From Oxalicibacterium flavum (GTDB lineage Bacteria; Pseudomonadota; Gammaproteobacteria; Burkholderiales; Burkholderiaceae_D), in assembly GCF_014635065.1 (NCBI RefSeq), contig NZ_BMCG01000006.1:218267-282266 (forward strand): 64,000 bases of DNA, read 5' to 3'. The first letter of the stretch is position 1. The number at the start of each line of letters is the position of its first letter. The notes beneath the pieces were generated by a model that searched no databases, was not told where the DNA came from, and saw only the letters and a list, made by a program, of their open reading frames with translations. This document shows, piece by piece, positions 9,265 through 19,262 of this stretch. Position numbers and translations under genes: made by a program.

Positions 9265-10172
9265 CATTGCAAGACATACTGGGCAATTTTTCGCTGATCC
9301 TGTTCGTGCTGACCATCGGCACGGGCGTCATCTGGGTGCTGGACCGTTTCTATCTGTCTCGCAAGCGCGAGGAAAAGGCCGAAGCCGTGCTGGCCGAATT
9401 CGATGCGCGCAATGCGCGTCTGGCGGGCGAGGGCGTCAAGCCGGACGACAACGGCCGCGCCGCGCTCAAGGCTTCGCTGCTGCGCCAGCCGACCTGGATC
9501 GAGTATTCGGGCAGCTTTTTCCCGGTGATTGCGCTGGTGTTCTTTCTGCGCTCGTTTCTCTACGAACCGTTCAAGATTCCGTCAACCTCCATGCTGCCGA
9601 CGCTGGAAGTGGGCGACCTGATCCTGGTCAACAAGTATGAGTACGGCATTCGACTGCCGATCATCAACAAGAAGATCATCGAAATCGGCGAGCCGCAGCG
9701 CGGCGATGTCATGGTGTTCAAGTACCCCGAAAACCTGGCGCTCGACTATATCAAGCGCGTGGTCGGGGTGCCTGGCGACACCGTGGCCTACAAGAACAAG
9801 AAGTTGATCGTCAACGGCACGCCGGTGAGCTATGAACCGCTGCGCGATTATCTGGACGAGGAAACGCTCAGTTATTCGCGCCAGTTCAAGGAAAAACTGG
9901 GCGAGACCGACCACCGCATCCTCAACAATCCGCGCGTGCCGGCCTATGTGCCGAACCCGCATGATTTCCCGCATCGCGAAAACTGCACCTACGACAGCGA
10001 AGGCTTCGTCTGCAAGGTCCCCGCTGGACAATACTTCATGATGGGGGATAATCGCGACAACAGTCTGGACAGCCGCTACTGGGGCTTCGTGCCCGACCAG
10101 AACATCGTCGGCCGCGCCTTCTTCATCTGGCTGAACCTGGGCGATCTGGGCCGGATTGGACGTTTCCAATAA
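9261..10172 (+). CDS. lepB: Signal peptidase I
   Basis: A 303-residue inner-membrane protease that removes signal peptides from exported proteins. Two N-terminal membrane spans lie near residues 8-27 and 88-105. The Ser-Lys dyad is S110 ([13 protein letters not shown]) and K165 ([12 protein letters not shown]), and the C-terminal family box is G-D-N-R-D-N-S-x-D-S-R-Y-W-G. The ATG at 9261 is used because it overlaps the lepA stop. An open frame continues further upstream inside lepA but is a shadow. Confidence 0.96.
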   Translation: MTLQDILGNFSLILFVLTIGTGVIWVLDRFYLSRKREEKAEAVLAEFDARNARLAGEGVKPDDNGRAALKASLLRQPTWIEYSGSFFPVIALVFFLRSFLYEPFKIPSTSMLPTLEVGDLILVNKYEYGIRLPIINKKIIEIGEPQRGDVMVFKYPENLALDYIKRVVGVPGDTVAYKNKKLIVNGTPVSYEPLRDYLDEETLSYSRQFKEKLGETDHRILNNPRVPAYVPNPHDFPHRENCTYDSEGFVCKVPAGQYFMMGDNRDNSLDSRYWGFVPDQNIVGRAFFIWLNLGDLGRIGRFQ

Positions 10173-10194
10173 GAAAACATTCAGGGAGTGTTGC

Positions 10195-10587
10195 ATGGCA
10201 TCGTCATTGTTTCCGCGTAGCAGGCAGCAAGGTGTTTCGCTCTTGAATTTAATTATTTTTCTGGCAATTATCGGAGGCATTGCCGTTCTGGCAATGAAGG
10301 TGGTGCCGACGGTGACAGAGTACCTGTCGGCCAAGAAGGCCATCCAGAGCATCAAGGCCGCAGGCGGCTCGCCGCAGGAAATGCGGGCGGCTTTCAACCG
10401 GCAGGCCGAGGTGGGCTATATCACTTCGCTCAAGGGCAGCGATCTCGATATCGTGCGCCAGGGCGACCAGACCGAGCTTTCTTTTGCTTATCAGAAAGTC
10501 ATTCCTTTGGCAGGGCCGGTCAGCCTGTTGATCGACTACGAAGCCTCCACTGGCGACAGTCGAACGGCCCAACCTGCGGTACCATGA
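10195..10587 (+). CDS. DUF4845 family membrane protein
   Basis: A 130-residue protein with one N-terminal hydrophobic segment (LLNLIIFLAIIGGIAVLAMKVVP) after a basic cap, resembling a pilin-like type IV leader without a clear cleavage site. The rest is a small extracytoplasmic domain with T-E-Y-L-S-A-K-K-A-I and D-I-V-R-Q-G-D. The lepB-DUF4845-rnc order is conserved in Beta- and Gammaproteobacteria. The ATG at 10195 follows CAGGGAG and lies 22 bp after lepB. Function is not known. Confidence 0.8.
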   Translation: MASSLFPRSRQQGVSLLNLIIFLAIIGGIAVLAMKVVPTVTEYLSAKKAIQSIKAAGGSPQEMRAAFNRQAEVGYITSLKGSDLDIVRQGDQTELSFAYQKVIPLAGPVSLLIDYEASTGDSRTAQPAVP

Positions 10588-10630
10588 ACGGATGAAAAAA
10601 GGACGCGCGCAAGCGTGAAGCGATGAAACG

Positions 10631-11617
10631 ATGGATTTGATGTTATTGCAGACCCGGCTGGGCCATACATTCAGGGATGTTGTCTTGCTGCAGCAGGCCC
10701 TGACGCATCGCAGCCACAGCGGGGTGCATAACGAGCGTCTGGAGTTCCTTGGCGACTCCATCCTGAACTGCGTGGTGGCGTCGCTGCTGTTCGACCGCTA
10801 TACCAAGATCGACGAAGGCGACCTCTCGCGCCTGCGTGCCAATCTCGTCAAGCAGCAGTCGCTGTACGAGATCGCGCAGCGCCTCGAACTCTCGCAGTTC
10901 CTGCGGTTGGGCGAGGGTGAACTCAAGTCAGGCGGCTTCCGCCGGCCATCGATCCTGGCCGATACGCTGGAAGCCCTGTTCGGCGCAATCTACCTTGACG
11001 CCGGCTTCGACGCCGCGCGCGACGTGATCCGCGCGCTTTACATCCCGATCCTCGACACCGTCGATCCCAAGACGCTCGGCAAGGATGCCAAGACCCTGCT
11101 GCAGGAATACCTGCAGGGCAAGAAGATTCCGCTGCCGCAGTACAACGTGGTCGCCACGCATGGTGCCGCGCACAACCAGGAATTCGAGGTCGAATGCCTG
11201 GTGCCCAAGCTCGACATCCAGGTGTTCGGCACCGGCGGCAGCCGCCGCGCGGGCGAGCAGGCCGCGGCCAAGCTGGCGCTGGAAGCGGTGCAGGTAGCGC
11301 TGGCGAAGACGCCGGCTACCGCGCGCAAGAGCCGCCCGCGTACGGCGCAGTTGAAGCTGGCCGGCATCGCCACCGTGCAGGGCGATCATCCGGCCGAGGA
11401 ACGCGCCAAGCCGGTGCCCAAATCGCGCGGCGAAGGCAAGGCTAAATCCGAAGCCGGTGCCGATAGCCGTATCGCCGGCAATCCACCGGTCGCGACCGAC
11501 GAACCGGCGGCCGTCAACGACGATCGCCAGCAGAGCCTGATCGCGCCGGCCGCCCACCATGACGGCGAGGCGGAAACCGCGGCCGCCACCACTTCTTCCC
11601 AGACAAAGATTGCATGA
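10631..11617 (+). CDS. rnc: Ribonuclease III with a long C-terminal extension
   Basis: A double-strand RNA endonuclease that processes rRNA precursors and many mRNAs. The catalytic signature [10 protein letters not shown] is at residues 34-43, with a second acidic cluster (E-A-L-F-G-A) near residue 115. The double-stranded RNA-binding domain is at about 155-223. The protein has 328 residues, about 100 more than the E. coli enzyme. The extra C-terminus is a low-complexity Ala/Lys/Arg/Pro tail without a recognisable fold. The stop overlaps the era start (ATGA), a classic coupling. Confidence 0.95.
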   Translation: MDLMLLQTRLGHTFRDVVLLQQALTHRSHSGVHNERLEFLGDSILNCVVASLLFDRYTKIDEGDLSRLRANLVKQQSLYEIAQRLELSQFLRLGEGELKSGGFRRPSILADTLEALFGAIYLDAGFDAARDVIRALYIPILDTVDPKTLGKDAKTLLQEYLQGKKIPLPQYNVVATHGAAHNQEFEVECLVPKLDIQVFGTGGSRRAGEQAAAKLALEAVQVALAKTPATARKSRPRTAQLKLAGIATVQGDHPAEERAKPVPKSRGEGKAKSEAGADSRIAGNPPVATDEPAAVNDDRQQSLIAPAAHHDGEAETAAATTSSQTKIA

Positions 11618-12516
11618 CTGAATCCCACGCGCAGCCCGACTTTCGATGCGGTTACATCGCCATCGTCGGCCGCCCCAATGTCGGTAAATCGACGCTCATG
11701 AACCAGCTGATCGGCGCCAAGGTCAGCATCACCTCGCGCAAGGCACAGACCACGCGGCACCGCATCACCGGCATCCAGACCACGGACGACGCGCAGTTCG
11801 TCTATGTCGATACGCCGGGTTTCCAGACCCGCCATTCGAACGCGCTGAACAAGACGCTGAACCGCACCGTCACCAATACGCTGACCGCGTCCGACGTGAT
11901 CCTCTACGTGATCGAGGCCGGCACCTTCGGCCAGGCCGACCAGCAGGTGCTGGACCTGATCCCGGCCGATGTGCCGTGCATCCTCGTCATCAACAAGTCG
12001 GACCGTATCAAGGACAAGGCGGGGCTAATGCCGTTTGCGCAGCAGGTCGCCGCCAGGCGCGACTTCACGGCCGTGGTGCCGGTCTCGGCCAAGCTGCGCT
12101 TTCAGCTCGACAACCTGCAGAGCGAGATTCGCACGCATCTGCCGGAGAATCCGCCGGTGTTCGGCGAAGACGACATCACCGACCGCAGCGAGAAATTCCT
12201 GGCGGCCGAGATCGTGCGCGAGAAGGTGTTCCGCTTCGTCGGCGACGAGCTGCCCTACACCAGCACCGTGCTGATCGAACAGTTTCAGCAGGAAGGCGAT
12301 CTGCGCCGTGTGTTTGCCGCCATCCTGGTCGAGCGCGACACGCACAAGGCAATGGTGATCGGCAACAAGGGCGCGCGCCTGAAGGACATCTCGACCCAGG
12401 CGCGGCTCGACATGGAGCGCCTGTTCGGCGGTCCCGTCTATCTCGAGATCTGGGTCAAGGTCAAATCCGGCTGGGCCGACAACGAAGCCGGTCTGCGCGC
12501 CTACGGCTACGAATAA
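11614..12516 (+). CDS. era: GTPase Era
   Basis: A 300-residue GTPase that binds 16S rRNA and assists 30S subunit maturation. G motifs are GRPNVGKST (G1, residues 17-25), DTPG (G3) and NKSD (G4). The C-terminal KH domain contains [12 protein letters not shown], the RNA-binding loop. It overlaps rnc by 4 bp and precedes recO by 10 bp. The rnc-era-recO order is the usual one. Confidence 0.97.
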   Translation: MTESHAQPDFRCGYIAIVGRPNVGKSTLMNQLIGAKVSITSRKAQTTRHRITGIQTTDDAQFVYVDTPGFQTRHSNALNKTLNRTVTNTLTASDVILYVIEAGTFGQADQQVLDLIPADVPCILVINKSDRIKDKAGLMPFAQQVAARRDFTAVVPVSAKLRFQLDNLQSEIRTHLPENPPVFGEDDITDRSEKFLAAEIVREKVFRFVGDELPYTSTVLIEQFQQEGDLRRVFAAILVERDTHKAMVIGNKGARLKDISTQARLDMERLFGGPVYLEIWVKVKSGWADNEAGLRAYGYE

Positions 12517-12526
12517 GCGGACGCCG

Positions 12527-13333
12527 ATGGCCGTCATTTCCGCCGACAACATTTCTTCCCTGTCTTCCGACGCCAAGGAACCGGCGAAAGCGCCGGCGCG
12601 GCGTGCACGTCCGGCCGAGAAGGAATTGCGCATCGCCGACCAGCCGGCCTTCGTGCTGCACAGCTATCCCTACAAGGAAACCAGCCTGATCGTCGATGTG
12701 CTGTCGCGCGATCACGGCCGTGTCGCGCTGGTGGCCAAGGGCGCCAAGCGCCCGCATTCCAGGTTGCGCGGCGTGCTGCAGACTTTCCAGCCACTGTCGC
12801 TGAGCTGGAGCGGCAAATCGGAAGTGCGCACGCTGACGGCGGCCGAGTGGGTCGGTGGCCTGCTGCCGCTCGAGAAATCGGCGCTGCTGTGCGGCTTCTA
12901 CCTGAACGAACTGCTGGTCAAGTTGCTGGTGCGCGACGATCCGCATCCGGCACTGTTCTCCCACTATACGAGCGCGCTCAACCAGCTTGCGCACGACGAG
13001 CCACCGGCCATCGTGCTGCGCAAGTTCGAGCGCGCGCTGCTCAAGGAAAGCGGCGTGGCCGGCGACTGGACGCGCTGTACGGTCAGTCGCGAGACGGTGA
13101 TCGCCGATCTGCTGTACGTGATCGATCCGGAAGCGGGACCGCGTCCCGCGCACGTCGCCGACACCGCGCCCAAGGTCCTCGGCAAGACGCTGCTGGATAT
13201 GGATAATGAAGACTATGCGGACGCCACCACGCAGACGCAAAGCAAGTTCCTGATGCGCTTCCTGCTTGCGCATCATCTGCATGGCGCCACCCTGAACACG
13301 CGTCAGATCCTGATCGATCTGCTGCAGCTTTGA
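12527..13333 (+). CDS. recO: DNA repair protein RecO
   Basis: A recombination mediator of 268 residues that anneals DNA and loads RecA together with RecR. The N-terminal OB-fold shows [14 protein letters not shown] and [10 protein letters not shown]. The helical C-terminal part has [11 protein letters not shown]. About 35 residues rich in Ala, Pro and Arg precede the OB-fold, so either the protein has an N-terminal extension or the true start is later. Zinc-binding cysteines of some RecO proteins are not evident. Confidence 0.92.
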   Translation: MAVISADNISSLSSDAKEPAKAPARRARPAEKELRIADQPAFVLHSYPYKETSLIVDVLSRDHGRVALVAKGAKRPHSRLRGVLQTFQPLSLSWSGKSEVRTLTAAEWVGGLLPLEKSALLCGFYLNELLVKLLVRDDPHPALFSHYTSALNQLAHDEPPAIVLRKFERALLKESGVAGDWTRCTVSRETVIADLLYVIDPEAGPRPAHVADTAPKVLGKTLLDMDNEDYADATTQTQSKFLMRFLLAHHLHGATLNTRQILIDLLQL

Positions 13334-13343
13334 CGGAACATTC

Positions 13344-14120
13344 ATGAGCTTCCTGCAACCCAATCATCCGGGCATCGAGCTCGGCATCAACATCGACCAC
13401 GTCGCCACGCTGCGCAATGCGCGCGGCACGTCCTATCCCGATCCGCTGCAGGCCGCGCTGCTGGCCGAAGAGGCGGGCGCGGATGCAATCACGCTGCACC
13501 TGCGCGAGGATCGCCGCCACATCAAGGATGCCGATGTCGAACTGATCCGTCCGCAATTGCGCACGCGCATGAATCTCGAATCGGCGGTGACGTCGGAAAT
13601 GATCGACTTCGCCTGCCGCATCCGCCCGCAGGACGTCTGTCTGGTGCCCGAGCGGCGCGAGGAAGTGACGACCGAAGGCGGGCTCGACGTGGTGCGTCAT
13701 TTCACCGAGGTCAGCGCCGCCGTGCGGCAACTGCACGCGCAGGACATTCGCGTGAGCCTGTTCATCGATCCCGATGCCGAACAGATCGCGGCCGCCGAGG
13801 AAACCGGCGCGCGCGTGATCGAACTGCACACCGGCCGCTACGCGGACGCGCACGACGATGCCGAACAGCAGCGCGAACTGGCGCGCATCCGCGATGCCGT
13901 GACCGAAGGCGTGCGCCATGGCCTCAAGGTCAATGCCGGCCACGGCCTGCATTACACCAACGTGCAGGCGATCGCCGCGATTGCCGATATCGCCGAACTC
14001 AACATCGGCCACGCGATCGTCGCGCACGCGGTGTTCGCCGGCTGGCAGAACGCGGTGCGCGAGATGAAGGCCATCATGGTGGCGGCGCGCCTGTCCGGGC
14101 ACATGGCGGAGCGCGCATGA
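13344..14120 (+). CDS. pdxJ: Pyridoxine 5'-phosphate synthase
   Basis: A 258-residue TIM-barrel enzyme that makes pyridoxine 5'-phosphate from deoxyxylulose 5-phosphate and 3-amino-2-oxopropyl phosphate, the last step of DXP-dependent vitamin B6 synthesis. Signatures include [25 protein letters not shown] and V-N-A-G-H-G-L-H-Y. It overlaps acpS by 4 bp (ATGA), as in many Proteobacteria. Length is normal. Confidence 0.96.
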   Translation: MSFLQPNHPGIELGINIDHVATLRNARGTSYPDPLQAALLAEEAGADAITLHLREDRRHIKDADVELIRPQLRTRMNLESAVTSEMIDFACRIRPQDVCLVPERREEVTTEGGLDVVRHFTEVSAAVRQLHAQDIRVSLFIDPDAEQIAAAEETGARVIELHTGRYADAHDDAEQQRELARIRDAVTEGVRHGLKVNAGHGLHYTNVQAIAAIADIAELNIGHAIVAHAVFAGWQNAVREMKAIMVAARLSGHMAERA

Positions 14121-14509
14121 TCTACGGCATCGGCACCGACATCATCCAGATCTCGCGCGTGGAAGCGGCGCTCGGCCGCCACGGCGACCGTTTTGCGGAA
14201 CGCGTGCTCGGCGACCAGGAGCTGGAGAAATATCATCGCCGCAAGGCCAAGGTCGAGGCGCGCGGCCTGCGCTTCCTGGCGACGCGCTTCGCGGCCAAGG
14301 AAGCGTTTTCCAAGGCGATCGGACTCGGCATGCACATGCCGATGACCTGGCGCGCGATGCAGACCTTGAACGCGCCGAGCGGCAAGCCGGTCGTCGTGAC
14401 CAGCGGCGCGCTCGAACGATTCATGCGCGAAAACGGTCTGAGCGCGCAGGTGACGATTACCGACGAAGTCGATTACGCGGTCGCCTTCGTGATTGTGGAG
14501 AAGACATGA
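14117..14509 (+). CDS. acpS: Holo-ACP synthase
   Basis: A 130-residue phosphopantetheinyl transferase that converts apo-AcpP to its active form. The magnesium-binding motif [13 protein letters not shown] is at residues 4-16 and the second motif [10 protein letters not shown] near residue 57. It serves the AcpP encoded at 1085-1324. Both ends overlap neighbours by 4 bp (pdxJ and nagZ), so the three genes are translated as a coupled unit. Confidence 0.95.
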   Translation: MIYGIGTDIIQISRVEAALGRHGDRFAERVLGDQELEKYHRRKAKVEARGLRFLATRFAAKEAFSKAIGLGMHMPMTWRAMQTLNAPSGKPVVVTSGALERFMRENGLSAQVTITDEVDYAVAFVIVEKT

Positions 14510-15570
14510 ACGCAGTACACGCCAACCTGCCGGGCGCCTTCGGCCCCGTGATGCTCGACGTGGTCGGCACCGAACTCGACGAGAACGATATCCGCCGCAT
14601 CCGCGATCCGCTGACGGGCGGCGTGATCCTGTTCGCACGCAACTATCGCGACCGCGCGCAGCTGACGGCGCTGACGGCCGCCATTCACGAGGCGCGTCCC
14701 GGCATCGTGATCGCGGTTGATCACGAAGGCGGCCGCGTGCAGCGCTTCCGTACGGACGGCTTCACGCACCTGCCGTCCATGCGCAAGCTGGGTCAGTTGT
14801 GGGATCGCGACGTGCTGGCGGCGACCAAGGCCGCGACCGACGTCGGCTACGTGCTGGCGAGCGAGCTGCGTGCCTGCGGCGTCGATCTGTCGTTTACGCC
14901 GGTGCTCGATCTCGACTACGGCGAGTCGGGCGTGATCGGCGACCGTTCCTTCCATCGCGATGCGCGCGTGGTCACGCTGCTGGCGAAGAGCCTCAACCAT
15001 GGTCTTGCGCTGGCCGGCATGCGCAACTGCGGCAAGCACTTTCCGGGGCACGGCTATGTGAAGGCCGACTCGCACCTCGAGATTCCGGTTGACGAACGCA
15101 CGCTCGATGCCATTCTTGCCGAAGACGCCGCACCGTATGGCTGGCTCGGCCTGAGCCTGGCCGGCGTGATGCCGGCGCACGTGATCTATCCCAAGGTGGA
15201 CCGGAATCCGGCCGGCTTTTCGCACAAGTGGCTGACCATGCTGCGCCAGCGCTTCGGCTTCAAGGGCATCATCTTCAGCGACGATCTCAGCATGGAAGGT
15301 GCGCGCTTTGCCGGCACCGTGGTGGACGGCGCGCACGCCGCGCTGGACGCCGGCTGCGACATGGTGCTGGTCTGCAATTCGCCGGAACGCGCGGACCAAC
15401 TGCTGGCGGGGCTGCGCATCAAGCCGGGCCGCGCCGCCGCCGAATCGGCGGCGCGCATCGCCGAACTGATGCCGCGCACGCCGGCGCTCGGCTGGGACGA
15501 ATTGCAGCAGGATGCACGCTACCAGTCCGCGCGCAAGACGGCGCTCGACCTGGCAGCCGGCGCGGGATGA
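14506..15570 (+). CDS. nagZ: Beta-N-acetylhexosaminidase NagZ
   Basis: A 354-residue glycoside hydrolase family 3 enzyme acting in the cytosol on GlcNAc-anhydroMurNAc-peptides during cell-wall recycling. Substrate-binding and catalytic signatures are seen: [11 protein letters not shown] near residue 75, KHFPGHG with a conserved downstream D-S-H, and [12 protein letters not shown], whose Asp is the nucleophile. Products of this enzyme can control AmpC induction where AmpR exists. It overlaps acpS by 4 bp and is followed by uvrC. Confidence 0.94.
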   Translation: MNAVHANLPGAFGPVMLDVVGTELDENDIRRIRDPLTGGVILFARNYRDRAQLTALTAAIHEARPGIVIAVDHEGGRVQRFRTDGFTHLPSMRKLGQLWDRDVLAATKAATDVGYVLASELRACGVDLSFTPVLDLDYGESGVIGDRSFHRDARVVTLLAKSLNHGLALAGMRNCGKHFPGHGYVKADSHLEIPVDERTLDAILAEDAAPYGWLGLSLAGVMPAHVIYPKVDRNPAGFSHKWLTMLRQRFGFKGIIFSDDLSMEGARFAGTVVDGAHAALDAGCDMVLVCNSPERADQLLAGLRIKPGRAAAESAARIAELMPRTPALGWDELQQDARYQSARKTALDLAAGAG

Positions 15571-15584
15571 CGCAGGGGACGCAC

Positions 15585-17450
15585 ATGTCCGATCGACCGG
15601 AAACTGGCGCGCAGGAAATACGTGCGTTGCTGCTCGAAACGGTAGCGAAGCTGCCGAACCTGCCGGGCGTCTATCGCTACTTCGACGCCGACGACAATCT
15701 GCTCTACGTCGGCAAGGCACGCGATCTCAAGAAGCGCGTTTCGAGCTATTTCCAGAAGAACATCGCGAGTCCGCGCACGGCGCTGATGGTCGAGCGCATT
15801 GCGCGGCTCGAGACCACCGTCACGCGCAGCGAGGCCGAGGCGCTGCTGCTCGAGAACAACCTGATCAAGACGCTGCAGCCGCGCTACAACATCCTGTTCC
15901 GCGACGACAAATCGTATCCCTACCTGAAGATTACTGGCGGCGCCTTTCCGCGCATGGCCTACTACCGCGGCGCAGTCGACAAGAAAAACCAGTACTTCGG
16001 CCCGTTTCCGAGCGGCTGGGCGGTCAAGGAATCGATGCAGATTCTGCAGAAGGTCTTTCTGCTGCGCACCTGCGAGGATTCGGTGTTCGCCAACCGTACG
16101 CGACCCTGCCTGCTGCATCAGATCAATCGCTGCAGCGCGCCATGCGTGGATTTCATCAGCAGGGAAGACTACGCGCTCGACGTCGAGAACGCCGCGATGT
16201 TCCTGCGCGGCCGCCAGAGCGAGGTGCTCGATACCTTGCAGGCCAAGATGCAGGCGCATGCCGAGGAGTTGAATTTCGAGCAGGCTGCGGTGGTGCGCAA
16301 CCAGATCACGGCACTGTCGCGCGTGCTGCATCAGCAGAGCATGGAAACCGGCAGCGAGGCCGACATCGACATCATCGCGGTGGTGGTGCAGGGCGGTCGC
16401 GCCTGCGTCAACCTGGCGATGGTGCGCGGCGGCCGCCATCTCGGCGACCGCGCCTATTTTCCGACGCACGTCGATCAGGCGCCGGCCGGCGAAGGCGAGA
16501 CGCTCGAGGGTGAAGTCATCAAGGCCTTCATCGCGCAGCACTACATCGACAAGTTCGTGCCGTCGGCACTGATCCTGAATACCGACTTCGACGATCCGGA
16601 ACTGATGCTGGCGTTGATGGCGCAGTGCGGGCACCGCATCAACCTGATCTTCCAGCCGCAGGGCGCGCGCCGCCAGTGGCTGGAAATGGCACAGAAGGGG
16701 GCCGAGATTTCGCTGGCGCGCCTGTTGTCGGAGCAGGGGTCGCAGCAGACGCGCACGCGGCTGTTGATCGAGGCGCTTGGCATCGAAGTGGAAGACATCG
16801 AAGCGTTCCGCGTCGAATGCTTCGACATCAGCCATACGCAGGGCGAGGCAACGCAGGCGTCGTGCGTGGTGTTTCATCACCATGCGATGCAGAACGGCGA
16901 ATACCGCCGCTACAACATCAACGACATCACGCCCGGCGATGACTATGCGGCGATGCGCCAGGTGCTGATGCGCCGCTACGAAAAGGTCGCCAACGGCGAC
17001 GGCGTGATGCCGGACGTGGTGCTGATCGACGGCGGCAAGGGGCAGGTCGAGATGGCGCGCCAGGTGTTCACCGAACTCGGGCTCGACATCAGCCTGATCG
17101 TCGGCGTCGCCAAGGGAGAAGGGCGCAAGGTCGGGCTCGAGACCCTGGTGTTCGTTGACGGGCGTGCGCCGCAGGAACTTGGCAAGGAGTCGGGCGCGCT
17201 GATGCTGATCGCGCAGATCCGCGACGAGGCGCACCGCTTCGCGATCACCGGCATGCGTGCCAAGCGCGCCAAGGCGCGCCAGACCTCGCGCCTCGAGGAA
17301 ATCGAGGGCATCGGCGCCAAGCGCAGGCAGAAACTGCTGGCGCGATTCGGTGGTCTGCGCGGCGTGATGGACGCAAGCATCGAGGATTTGTCGTCGGTGG
17401 AAGGCATTTCGCGGCAATTGGCTGAAGACATTTACAGGCAATTGCATTAG
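15585..17450 (+). CDS. uvrC: Excinuclease ABC subunit C
   Basis: The nuclease subunit of nucleotide excision repair, 621 residues, which cuts on both sides of a lesion together with UvrB. The GIY-YIG-type domain is near residues 25-60 (P-G-V-Y-R-Y-F and [11 protein letters not shown]). The UVR (UvrB-binding) segment is near residues 210-245, the RNase H-like second nuclease domain near 395-545 (D-I-S-H and L-I-D-G-G-K-G-Q), and helix-hairpin-helix motifs end the protein. ATG 15585 follows AGGGGA; ATG 15567, overlapping the nagZ stop, is also in frame. Confidence 0.95.
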   Translation: MSDRPETGAQEIRALLLETVAKLPNLPGVYRYFDADDNLLYVGKARDLKKRVSSYFQKNIASPRTALMVERIARLETTVTRSEAEALLLENNLIKTLQPRYNILFRDDKSYPYLKITGGAFPRMAYYRGAVDKKNQYFGPFPSGWAVKESMQILQKVFLLRTCEDSVFANRTRPCLLHQINRCSAPCVDFISREDYALDVENAAMFLRGRQSEVLDTLQAKMQAHAEELNFEQAAVVRNQITALSRVLHQQSMETGSEADIDIIAVVVQGGRACVNLAMVRGGRHLGDRAYFPTHVDQAPAGEGETLEGEVIKAFIAQHYIDKFVPSALILNTDFDDPELMLALMAQCGHRINLIFQPQGARRQWLEMAQKGAEISLARLLSEQGSQQTRTRLLIEALGIEVEDIEAFRVECFDISHTQGEATQASCVVFHHHAMQNGEYRRYNINDITPGDDYAAMRQVLMRRYEKVANGDGVMPDVVLIDGGKGQVEMARQVFTELGLDISLIVGVAKGEGRKVGLETLVFVDGRAPQELGKESGALMLIAQIRDEAHRFAITGMRAKRAKARQTSRLEEIEGIGAKRRQKLLARFGGLRGVMDASIEDLSSVEGISRQLAEDIYRQLH

Positions 17451-17510
17451 ATTACGGGGGCGGCGTCATCGGGCGTCGCGGTACCGAATGGAAAGAACAC
17501 GTTTTTTGTC

Positions 17511-18098
17511 ATGCCTTTCAATATTCCCATTCTCCTGACCTGGCTGCGCGTCGCGCTGATCCCGCTGATGGTCGGCGTGCTTTACATCCCGGACGCCTGG
17601 CTCGGCTCGTTCAACAAGACCCAGGGCCTGATCGCGACCGTGATCTTCATCGTGGCGGCGCTGACCGACTGGATCGACGGCTTCCTCGCACGGCGCTGGA
17701 ACCAGACCTCGGCGTTCGGCGCCTTCCTCGATCCGGTGGCCGACAAGCTGATGGTCGCCGGCGCCTTGCTGGTGCTGATCGAACTGCAGAGAGTTGATGC
17801 CATCATCGCCTTCATCATCATCGGCCGCGAGATCACGATCTCGGCGCTGCGCGAATGGATGGCGCGCATCGGTGCGTCCAAGTCGGTGGCCGTCAGCTCG
17901 CTCGGCAAGATCAAGACCGCGGCGCAGATGACCGCGATTCCGATGCTGCTGTACTACGAAGACCTGTTCGGCATCAACCTGCAGTTCTGGGGCGACAAGC
18001 TGCTGTGGATCGCCGCGGTGCTGACCGTGTGGTCGATGTTCTACTACCTGCGCAAGGCATGGCCGCTGATCAAGGAAAAGGGCGGAAATCTGCTTTGA
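17511..18098 (+). CDS. pgsA: Phosphatidylglycerophosphate synthase
   Basis: A 195-residue integral membrane CDP-alcohol phosphatidyltransferase that makes PGP from CDP-diacylglycerol and glycerol 3-phosphate, committing to phosphatidylglycerol and cardiolipin. The family motif D-x-x-D-G-x-x-A-R-x8-G-x-x-x-D is present as DWIDGFLARRWNQTSAFGAFLD near residues 51-72. About five hydrophobic segments are seen. It follows uvrC by 60 bp, the same order as in many Proteobacteria. Confidence 0.95.
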   Translation: MPFNIPILLTWLRVALIPLMVGVLYIPDAWLGSFNKTQGLIATVIFIVAALTDWIDGFLARRWNQTSAFGAFLDPVADKLMVAGALLVLIELQRVDAIIAFIIIGREITISALREWMARIGASKSVAVSSLGKIKTAAQMTAIPMLLYYEDLFGINLQFWGDKLLWIAAVLTVWSMFYYLRKAWPLIKEKGGNLL

Positions 18099-18114
18099 TT
18101 TCGTGCAAGATTGC

Positions 18115-18143
18115 TTGACAGGGCAAGGCAATGCCTTTAAGAT
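18115..18143 (+). promoter_or_regulatory. Strong sigma-70 promoter of tRNA-Gly
   Basis: TTGACA (18115-18120), a 17-bp spacer and TAAGAT (18138-18143) precede the first tRNA-Gly by 17 bp. The discriminator region is GC-rich (GCACCCC), as is common in stringently controlled stable-RNA promoters. Confidence 0.8.
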
Positions 18144-18160
18144 GCACCCCTGTTGTCGAT

Positions 18161-18236
18161 GCGGGAGTAGCTCAGTTGGTAGAGCGATACCTTGCCAAGG
18201 TATAGGTCGAGAGTTCGAGACTCTTCTCCCGCTCCA
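18161..18236 (+). tRNA. tRNA-Gly (anticodon GCC), copy 1
   Basis: A 76-nt cloverleaf with acceptor GCGGGAG/CTCCCGC, D-loop CTCAGTTGGTAGAG, anticodon loop CTTGCCA with anticodon GCC at 18194-18196, T-arm GAGTTCGAGACTC and an encoded CCA end. It is identical to the second copy at 18319-18394. Confidence 0.97.
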
Positions 18237-18244
18237 GTTTCTTG

Positions 18245-18273
18245 AAAGGAAGCTCAACAAGGCTTCCTTTTTT
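18245..18273 (+). terminator. Intrinsic terminator between the two tRNA-Gly genes
   Basis: AAAGGAAGC (18245-18253) pairs with GCTTCCTTT (18262-18270), followed by further T. It lies between copy 1 and copy 2, so copy 2 depends on read-through or on its own, unseen promoter. Confidence 0.82.
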
Positions 18274-18318
18274 GATAGATGGGTGCGCATGATCCCATCG
18301 GCACGAAGTAAAAAACAT

Positions 18319-18394
18319 GCGGGAGTAGCTCAGTTGGTAGAGCGATACCTTGCCAAGGTATAGGTCGAGAGTTCGAGACTCTTCTCCCGCTCCA
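18319..18394 (+). tRNA. tRNA-Gly (anticodon GCC), copy 2
   Basis: The sequence is the same over all 76 nt as copy 1, 158 bp upstream, including the encoded CCA. No good promoter is visible in the 45 bp between the preceding terminator and this gene; a GATGGG/CCCATC hairpin (18278-18299) lies there instead. Confidence 0.97.
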
Positions 18395-18436
18395 ATACGG
18401 TTTGCAGCATCACGATCATGCTGCAGCCTTTTCAGG

Positions 18437-18462
18437 AAAAAAGGGACGCAAGTCCCTTTTTT
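18437..18462 (+). terminator. Intrinsic terminator after tRNA-Gly copy 2
   Basis: An A-rich arm ending in AAGGGAC and its complement GTCCCTTTTTT form a hairpin with a T tract, 43 bp after the tRNA. The A tract on the other side could also serve leftward transcription of the flavin reductase gene. Confidence 0.78.
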
Positions 18463-18542
18463 CTTTTCTGCACTATCTTCCATTCCATCCCTTTGAGTCC
18501 CCGGGCGCAGATCGTTTCTCGGTCACGCATGAGCGATAGCCG

Positions 18543-19091
18543 TCATGATTTTGGCGCGCACAGGAAGCGCCCGTCCAGATACAGCAGCGGTGCAGGTGCT
18601 GCCGCCTGCTGCAGGCCGCCGGACACTTCTCCCAGTACGACGGCATGTGTCTGTGTCAGGTGGTGTCCCGATGTCTCGCAGAACAATACGGCCTGTGCCT
18701 TTGCCAGATAGGGCAGGCCCGTTCCATTGAAGCGCCATTCAGGATGCACAAAGCGGTCGGCGGCACGGCCGCTGCACATCCTGGCGACGTCTTCATGTTC
18801 CTGCCCCAGTATGTTGATGCAGAACCGATCCAGCCTGCGCACGGGTTCGTACAGGCTGGCCTGAAGGTTGATGCAGACCAGTACGGTCGGTGGCTGCAGC
18901 GAGACGGAAGTGAAGGAGTTGGCCGTCATGGCATGACGCTCGCCGTGCACGTCGCCGGTGGTGACGATGACCACGGTCGATGCGACGCCGCGCATGGCCT
19001 GTTTCAGCAGGATATCCGGAGCCATGGAAGAAGAATCGGTTGCGTCTGGCGAGGCGGTGGCCGGGGCGGGAGAAAGCGATGTATTGCGCAT
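18543..19091 (-). CDS. Flavin reductase-like FMN-binding protein
   Basis: A 182-residue protein of the flavin-reductase (HpaC/RutF-like) split-barrel family. Such enzymes reduce FMN or FAD with NAD(P)H for a partner monooxygenase or for ferric iron. Seen are F-R-R-A-type start ILLKQAMRGVASTVVIVTTG, the flavin-binding A-M-T-A-N-S-F-T-S-V-S-L-Q-P-P, and F-C-I-N-I-L. An N-terminal Ala/Ser/Pro-rich stretch makes the exact start uncertain; ATG 19091 is used because a leftward -10 lies further upstream. No monooxygenase partner is nearby. A Fur-like site overlaps its promoter. Confidence 0.82.
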   Translation of the reverse strand: MRNTSLSPAPATASPDATDSSSMAPDILLKQAMRGVASTVVIVTTGDVHGERHAMTANSFTSVSLQPPTVLVCINLQASLYEPVRRLDRFCINILGQEHEDVARMCSGRAADRFVHPEWRFNGTGLPYLAKAQAVLFCETSGHHLTQTHAVVLGEVSGGLQQAAAPAPLLYLDGRFLCAPKS

Positions 19092-19132
19092 GAAAGGGCC
19101 GAAAACGCCGTGAAATGAGGAGAAATCTTTTT

Positions 19133-19151
19133 GTAAAAGATTCTCATTATA
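19133..19151 (-). promoter_or_regulatory. Fur-like box over the flavin reductase promoter
   Basis: Read leftward, TATAATGAGAATCTTTTAC agrees with the Fur consensus GATAATGATAATCATTATC at 14 of 19 positions by my own alignment. It contains a perfect TATAAT -10 (19147-19152) for the flavin reductase. A further palindrome, AAATAA-TAC-TTATTT, lies at 19153-19167. Confidence 0.45.
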
Positions 19152-19262
19152 CAAATAATACTTATTTCGTTTAGAATCTGGCTCCGGAGCAAATGCATTG
19201 CCGGCAGTCGAATCTTCACTCCGTCAAGGATTTGCGCATTCCCAACCGACCGGAGTAAACGA

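Noticed and set aside
15519..17447. Long minus-strand open frame opposite uvrC
   Set aside because: uvrC carries all expected motifs in the plus frame; the antisense frame is a codon-bias artefact.
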